From Paenibacillus wulumuqiensis (GTDB lineage: Bacteria > Bacillota > Bacilli > Paenibacillales > Paenibacillaceae): a DNA stretch of 64,000 nucleotides. This document shows positions 59,920 to 64,000 of this stretch, piece by piece. Numbering within the stretch: the first letter of the stretch is position 1; every line of letters starts with the position of its first letter. The notes beneath the pieces are model-generated. The model was not told the origin of the DNA. It did not search any database and worked only from the letters and a program-made list of their open reading frames with translations. Where the stretch lies: the NCBI RefSeq assembly GCF_000971965.1, contig NZ_LAQP01000018.1:1-64000 (forward strand). The letters run 5' to 3'. The translations under genes and the position numbers were made by a program.

Positions 59920-62301
59920 TTACCGATCGCGATGCACGATGTAATTGAGCAGATGCTTCAGGAAAGGTACTTCCTTCGGCAGGGTACGCAGCGCCTCGAT
60001 AGCGCAGCAGTAGTGATTCCACATCTCTTTCTGGGCACCCTCTTCCCCGAGAATGGAGACGAAGGTGGAGTTGTTGTTCTGCGCGTCCTGACCGACCGGC
60101 TTGCCGATGACCCGTACATCGCCTCCGAGATCGAGCAGGTCGTCCTTGATCTGAAAGGCAATGCCGGCGTGGTAGGCGAATGTCTGGAGCACCTGAATCT
60201 CCTGGTCCCCGGCCCGGGCGAGCAGCGCAGGCATCACGAGCGAAGCTTCAAAGGCTACGCCGGTTTTGTAAAAGCAGATCGTATTCAGCTGCTCCAGCGT
60301 CAGCGCCTGACCGCGGGCTTCCAGGTCCATCGCCTGGCCGGTGCACAGTTGTTCCGCTTTTTCGGCAGAATATTGCATCAGATTCAGCACGGCTCTCGCG
60401 TCGAATCCATCCATCGAGGACTGCTCACGGATACTTTTCTGGATGAGGAACAGTCCGCTCAGCTCGGCAGTGGCGCTGTTGTGCACTTCATGCAGAGTTG
60501 CCCGGCCCCTGCGGGTCGGCGCATTATCCTGGGAAGGCAGATCGTCGAAGATCAGCGAAGCGGTATGCATATATTCGAGCGATCGCAGCAGCGGCATAAG
60601 CGCCTGTGCATCCAGTCCATAATGATGCACGCCCATCACCCAGGCGAGGATCGGGCGCAGCCTTTTGCCGGAGCCTTCGAGACTGTAGTTGGCTGCGTCG
60701 ATGAGCCGTTCGTTCATCGGCAGCAGTCCCTGCTTTTTGTCCAGCAGCAGCGTGTCGTTGATCTGCTGCCTCACGGTCTGAAGAGTCTGCTGGAAGTGCT
60801 CCTGCTCTTCCCGATCCTGCTTGAGGCTGTTCAGCATCTGGTCGCGCAGCAGTTTGTCAAAGAAATCCACATCCTCTGCCTTGGACACCATCTGCTGGAT
60901 CAGCCGGTTGAATGCCGGGATGCCTGCTGTCAGAATGCCCATGATCTCATCGTATTTGGCATCACCGAGACGAACGCGCGCACGCTTCAATCCATTAATC
61001 GCCCGGTCCAGAATCACTTCGCGGGTTCGATGGTCATTGCCGTATACATTGTGGATCAGATGGGCGATAACCGCCCAGTACAGTTCAAAAGGGTTGACCA
61101 GATCGCTGCGCTGGCTGTGGTATTTGAGATAATACGTATACGGCGTAACCGAGCCGGCTTCCATATCGTCGAACATATCGGCAAAATCATCGGCCAGCTG
61201 GTTATAAATGCCGTAGCAGAACGTCCGATAGTCGAATCCTTCATCTTCCGGGGCACCGATAATCGAACGGGCTACCAGCCGGGAGCAGGATGATTTAAGA
61301 ATAACCGGGATGTACAGCTCTTCATTCGTATAGCGGTTATTATTCAGATCCCGTGTCCGATCGATATCCTGGGACTGGAAAAATACATACGATTGTTCAA
61401 AAAAGATCCGCTGCGTTCCCGGCTGCTGGCGGCTTTGGATATACTCAAATGCTTCCCGCAGCTCGGAATGGATATACCGGATCAGCTCCACATGATTGCC
61501 CGACCAGTCGCCCAGCTTGGGTACCGTGCCGGTCAGCAGCGCGGTGCGGATCAGGCGCGAATACTGCTCTTTCTCCTGCACGGTGAGCAGCGTGGAATCG
61601 AGAATATCATCCACAAAAGGATACGTCAGTCCGTACGAATAGCCGAGGCGCACCGCTTCATCCAGACGGCGGCTGCGCTCTGCCTGCGGCACGCTATCCT
61701 CCATCTCCTCGATCGCATGCAGCACGACGCCGACAATGATCTTGATCAGCTTGCGCTGCGCCTGCTCGGCACTCAGCTCTTCCGGAATATGAGCAGTGAC
61801 ATTCTTCAGCTTGTTCATCATCCAGATGATTGCCGGCTCAATGTTTTCCTTTTGCGCCCAGCGGTAGACGCCATCCATACTCATGAACATCATAATATCG
61901 CCCTGTGGACCGGCTTCGGGATTCACGAGCCGCTTGCGCAGGCTGGCGATCACTTCCTGAATCCGTGATTCCGTCTCCGGCGCATCCAGCGCACGGCCCA
62001 GATCGCGCATATAGATGTACGATACACTGCGGTTCAGATAGTTATCCAGTTTGCCGGTGATGTTCAGCCACTGGATGTACCGGTGGTAGTCTCTGGCATC
62101 CGGCGCTTTTTGGCGGGAAAAGCGGGACAGCCAGAAATTCAGCGGAATATGGTTCTTTTTCCAGAGGTGAAAATCATCGGTCAGGGACGATATATACGTC
62201 TTGGCATTCACCTGCTCGTACAATTGTGCAAAGTAGTCCGCAGCCTTCTGCTCAGCCAGCTGGTAACCGGTATCCGCGTAGTTTATAAATTTCTCATTCA
62301 T
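59920..62301 (-). CDS. two-domain class I isoprenoid synthase fusion
   Basis: 793-aa protein. The C-terminal part (about 500-793) is a complete trans-polyprenyl diphosphate synthase: first Asp-rich motif LIFDDLPSQDN (Asp586), GRATLHEVHN, and second motif FQIKDDLLDLGGD (about 719). The N-terminal part (about 1-490) is all helical and carries its own Asp-rich motifs, FVDDILD (231-235) and LADDFADMFDDMEAG (about 369-383), with spacing suggesting a second class I terpenoid synthase or duplicated prenyl synthase domain. The family of this half is not certain. No cyclase, desaturase or transport neighbour marks the product. Confidence 0.85.
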   Translation of the reverse strand: MNEKFINYADTGYQLAEQKAADYFAQLYEQVNAKTYISSLTDDFHLWKKNHIPLNFWLSRFSRQKAPDARDYHRYIQWLNITGKLDNYLNRSVSYIYMRDLGRALDAPETESRIQEVIASLRKRLVNPEAGPQGDIMMFMSMDGVYRWAQKENIEPAIIWMMNKLKNVTAHIPEELSAEQAQRKLIKIIVGVVLHAIEEMEDSVPQAERSRRLDEAVRLGYSYGLTYPFVDDILDSTLLTVQEKEQYSRLIRTALLTGTVPKLGDWSGNHVELIRYIHSELREAFEYIQSRQQPGTQRIFFEQSYVFFQSQDIDRTRDLNNNRYTNEELYIPVILKSSCSRLVARSIIGAPEDEGFDYRTFCYGIYNQLADDFADMFDDMEAGSVTPYTYYLKYHSQRSDLVNPFELYWAVIAHLIHNVYGNDHRTREVILDRAINGLKRARVRLGDAKYDEIMGILTAGIPAFNRLIQQMVSKAEDVDFFDKLLRDQMLNSLKQDREEQEHFQQTLQTVRQQINDTLLLDKKQGLLPMNERLIDAANYSLEGSGKRLRPILAWVMGVHHYGLDAQALMPLLRSLEYMHTASLIFDDLPSQDNAPTRRGRATLHEVHNSATAELSGLFLIQKSIREQSSMDGFDARAVLNLMQYSAEKAEQLCTGQAMDLEARGQALTLEQLNTICFYKTGVAFEASLVMPALLARAGDQEIQVLQTFAYHAGIAFQIKDDLLDLGGDVRVIGKPVGQDAQNNNSTFVSILGEEGAQKEMWNHYCCAIEALRTLPKEVPFLKHLLNYIVHRDR

Positions 62302-62565
62302 CAGAAATCCCTCAAATTCTATTTAATAGTCATCCGGTACGTTTCCGAAGGGACATGTCAGTTAAGCGTTACTTGTTATATTTAATAATCAGGGATAATC
62401 GGGATGCAGAGGCCTGCTCCCATTCGGATGATTCGCATCATGTAGTGGAACATCGGCGTTCATATGTACAGGGTAATACGGGAAAACAGGAATGGGGTTA
62501 CGAATTGCTCTCTTTCTCCCTCTATCGTCAGAAATGAGCCGGGAAATAAGCCGAAAATCAACAAA
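62302..62565. other. intergenic region, nothing recognised
   Basis: Upstream region of the isoprenoid synthase gene (minus). No supported gene, repeat copy or riboswitch. Confidence 0.4.
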
Positions 62566-62603
62566 ACCACCAACCGGACTGCGGCTGATGGTCTGATGGT
62601 GGT
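62566..62603 (-). terminator. terminator after the small HTH gene
   Basis: Stem ACCACCA (62566-62572) / TGGTGGT (62597-62603) with further inner pairing, then on the minus strand a T-rich tail (TTTGTTGATTTT). Confidence 0.75.
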
Positions 62604-62621
62604 ATGGGGTACCGATAACGG

Positions 62622-62849
62622 TTAGGCTTGCTTAACAATCTCATCTAATTCACTTTTGAGTAAAAGGTAGCGATGCACACTTCGCATGATCGGCACCTTG
62701 GTCAGCTTGTTTTTATCGACGTAGACCTTCATTTGATCTTTGGACATGCCCAGTAGAGCTCCCGCTTCCGAGACCGTTAATACTACTTCATTACTGGTCG
62801 CGTTAAAGGTTTCTTTCACTTTCAGATTCCAGTCCTTGAATACCTGCAT
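62622..62849 (-). CDS. small excisionase-type HTH DNA-binding protein
   Basis: 75-aa protein with a MerR/excisionase-like helix-turn-helix (HTH_17): VLTVSEAGALLGMSKDQMKVYVDKNKLTKV at about 18-47, followed by RYLLLKSELDEIV, the usual wing and closing helix. ATG at 62849 is 11 nt after AGGAAGGG. Proteins of this type act as excisionases, plasmid regulators or local transcription factors; no integrase or phage gene adjoins, so the role is open. Confidence 0.75.
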   Translation of the reverse strand: MQVFKDWNLKVKETFNATSNEVVLTVSEAGALLGMSKDQMKVYVDKNKLTKVPIMRSVHRYLLLKSELDEIVKQA

Positions 62850-63016
62850 AGATTGGCAACCCTTCCTATTCGCAGCCAAAAACGTTTCCTGACCGAATCA
62901 TTCCATTATATCACATTTATGTTGTGTTTTTCTTCAAAATCTGCTGGATTTGAAGATTTTGTCGTTGATGCAGGAGGAATTTCGTTTCTATGTTTGCTTG
63001 GGTATGGGTAGCTTAC
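62850..63016. other. upstream region of the small HTH gene
   Basis: About 170 bp, AT-rich, ending at repeat copy 5. No motif I can name. Confidence 0.4.
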
Positions 63017-63147
63017 ACCGCTGCGAAAAGAGATTCTCCCACTTCCTCCGGTTAAGAATGGAGATCATGAATGACCGCCTGCAGCAGTCGATCTCCATTC
63101 TTAAATGTCGGGCGTTGGTAGAATTCTCTTTTCTTCGCTCTGTGCAG
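63017..63147 (+). repeat. dispersed palindromic repeat, copy 5
   Basis: Plus orientation, 17 bp beyond the MerR stop. Outer arms GAAAAGAG-ATTCTCCCA / TGGTAGAATTCTCTTTTC (one mismatch); CCTCCGGTTAAG (63046-63057); inner arms AATGGAGATC / GATCTCCATT; CTTAAATGTCG (63100-63110). Right flank CGCTCTGTGCA. Confidence 0.85.
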
Positions 63148-63163
63148 GGAGTGATCCCACATC

Positions 63164-63556
63164 TTAAACCCGGATCTGCTGTTCGTTCTCCATCCTTTCC
63201 CGATCTCTGAAAAATTCGATTTTATCATCCACTCTTCGCAGTGCGCGCTCCAGTTCCTTTTGCTGCTCCACGATCCGGGCGCGGTAAGTCTCCATAAATT
63301 CGCGGCGTACCCGGGCGGTGCTGGCCCCGCTGTCACCCATGGCGATGAACTGCTGCATTTCCTTAACCGGCAGTCCCATATCCCGAAAATACCTGATGAT
63401 CTGAAACCATTTGATATCCGATTCCGTGTATTGGCGGTAGCCGTTGCCATCGCGCTGTATCCCGTGAACCAGACCCATCTGTTCGTAATAACGCAGCGTA
63501 TGCACGCTCAGTCCTGTCTGCTCGGCAGCTTGTTTGCTTGAAAATATGGTCTCCAT
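63164..63556 (-). CDS. MerR family transcriptional regulator
   Basis: 130-aa regulator. N-terminal MerR helix-turn-helix with wing ([43 protein letters not shown]) and a long C-terminal dimerisation coiled coil (about 85-125). There is no Cys-rich metal site, which places it with the YhdM/AdhR-like group that senses electrophiles or oxidants. ATG at 63556 starts just before the helix-turn-helix; the ribosome binding site is weak. It is divergent from the SDR gene, whose promoter has the MerR-type 19-bp spacer, so it very likely controls that gene. Confidence 0.88.
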   Translation of the reverse strand: METIFSSKQAAEQTGLSVHTLRYYEQMGLVHGIQRDGNGYRQYTESDIKWFQIIRYFRDMGLPVKEMQQFIAMGDSGASTARVRREFMETYRARIVEQQKELERALRRVDDKIEFFRDRERMENEQQIRV

Positions 63557-63585
63557 CTTTTTAGTATACTTCCGCAATTGGGGGA

Positions 63586-63616
63586 TTGCTATAGAGTGAA
63601 CTCTATACTTTATGCT
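63586..63616 (+). promoter_or_regulatory. MerR-type promoter and operator
   Basis: -35 TTGCTA (63586-63591) and -10 TATGCT (63611-63616) are 19 bp apart, too long for sigma-A alone but typical of MerR-activated promoters. A perfect 8-bp dyad, TATAGAGT-GA-ACTCTATA (63590-63607), fills the spacer and closely resembles operators bound by MerR regulators of SDR genes. Confidence 0.85.
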
Positions 63617-63658
63617 GAACCGGTAAGCGAATTTCGATCCCCTAAGGAGGCTTTACCG

Positions 63659-64000
63659 ATGAAAGTATTTGTGACAGGAGCAACAGGATTTGTAGGCACT
63701 GCGGTGCTGCAGGAATTGTTCAAGGCAGGGCATGAAGTGACCGGTCTCGCACGGTCGGACAAGGCCGCAGACCTGCTAAACGCAGCGGGCGTAGCCGTCC
63801 ATAGAGGTTCACTTGAAGATACCGACAGTCTGCGCCAGGCGGCCAGGGAAGCGGACGGTATTATCCATCTCGGCTTTATCCATGACTTCTCCAATTATGC
63901 AGCGGCCAATGAGATTGACCGGCTGGCGATTGAAGCGATGGGCAGGGAGCTAGAAGGTACGGGCAAACCGATCATACTGACTTCGGGCGCGTTGATGCTC
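63659..64000 (+). CDS. SDR / NAD-dependent epimerase family protein (3' end outside window)
   Basis: First 114 codons of an atypical short-chain dehydrogenase, cut by the window edge. The nucleotide-binding motif [14 protein letters not shown] (5-18), the segment [12 protein letters not shown] and the conserved IIHLGF strand are visible. Such proteins are NAD(P)-dependent reductases or epimerases acting on sugars or aldehydes. AAGGAGG lies 8 nt before the ATG. Divergent from the MerR gene and driven by its operator-promoter, so it is probably induced by the regulator's ligand. Confidence 0.88.
   Translation, partial: MKVFVTGATGFVGTAVLQELFKAGHEVTGLARSDKAADLLNAAGVAVHRGSLEDTDSLRQAAREADGIIHLGFIHDFSNYAAANEIDRLAIEAMGRELEGTGKPIILTSGALML

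Overview
The window looks like chromosomal DNA of a Paenibacillus-type member of the Bacillales. This is inferred from strong AAGGAGG-type ribosome binding sites, GTG/TTG starts, YesN/YesM-type two-component pairs, a SigL-type sigma-54, roughly 50% GC, and many secreted or cytoplasmic plant-polysaccharide enzymes. There is no sign of a prophage, plasmid, integron or CRISPR array. Most genes lie on the minus strand.

Layout. 1-215: tandem promoters and leader of an rRNA operon running off the left edge (minus). 0.75-4.2 kb: AraC-type response regulator and sensor kinase operon with a cre-like site. 4.6-11.2 kb: small membrane protein, PAS-PAS-GGDEF protein, SWIM-less YwqB-like gene and SNF2 helicase. 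11.3-13.2 kb: anchored hypothetical protein and an exonuclease/endonuclease/phosphatase-family protein. 13.5-21.6 kb: a saccharide locus with sugar ABC importer, LacI regulator, BadF-type kinase, GH4 enzyme and secreted GH8 chitosanase/glucanase. 22.3-31 kb: MsrA, PTS EIIA, split chromate transporter, MHYT-PAS histidine kinase, uridine kinase, HAD phosphatase, signal peptidase I, FRG-domain protein. 31-35.6 kb: beta-helix lipoprotein, small membrane protein, AT-rich lipoprotein, MATE transporter.

35.8-46.7 kb holds what I consider the most interesting gene system. rpoN (sigma-54) is followed by a textbook -24/-12 promoter. The promoter is followed at once by a previously uncalled 39-codon ORF with a strong Shine-Dalgarno, then a sigma-54 activator, two ABC exporter half-transporters, a trigger-factor-like protein, a thioredoxin and an M16C metallopeptidase, all same-strand and mostly coupled. 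I read it as a candidate sigma-54-driven peptide maturation and export system; the substrate is unproven.

47-59.2 kb: tRNA-Leu(CAG) and an arabinan/arabinoside cluster (GH172/DUF2961, secreted GH43, a large GH51 without a signal peptide, and a domain-swapped GH3). 59.9-64 kb: a two-domain isoprenoid synthase fusion, a small HTH protein, and a MerR regulator divergent from an SDR cut by the right edge.

The second main signal is a dispersed palindromic repeat of about 130 bp. Five copies (33966-34166, 56143-56275, 59391-59523, 59610-59738, 63017-63147) share an invariant 12-nt block and a near-invariant 11-nt block. Their stem arms differ in sequence between copies but stay complementary, as in a selected RNA or single-strand DNA structure.
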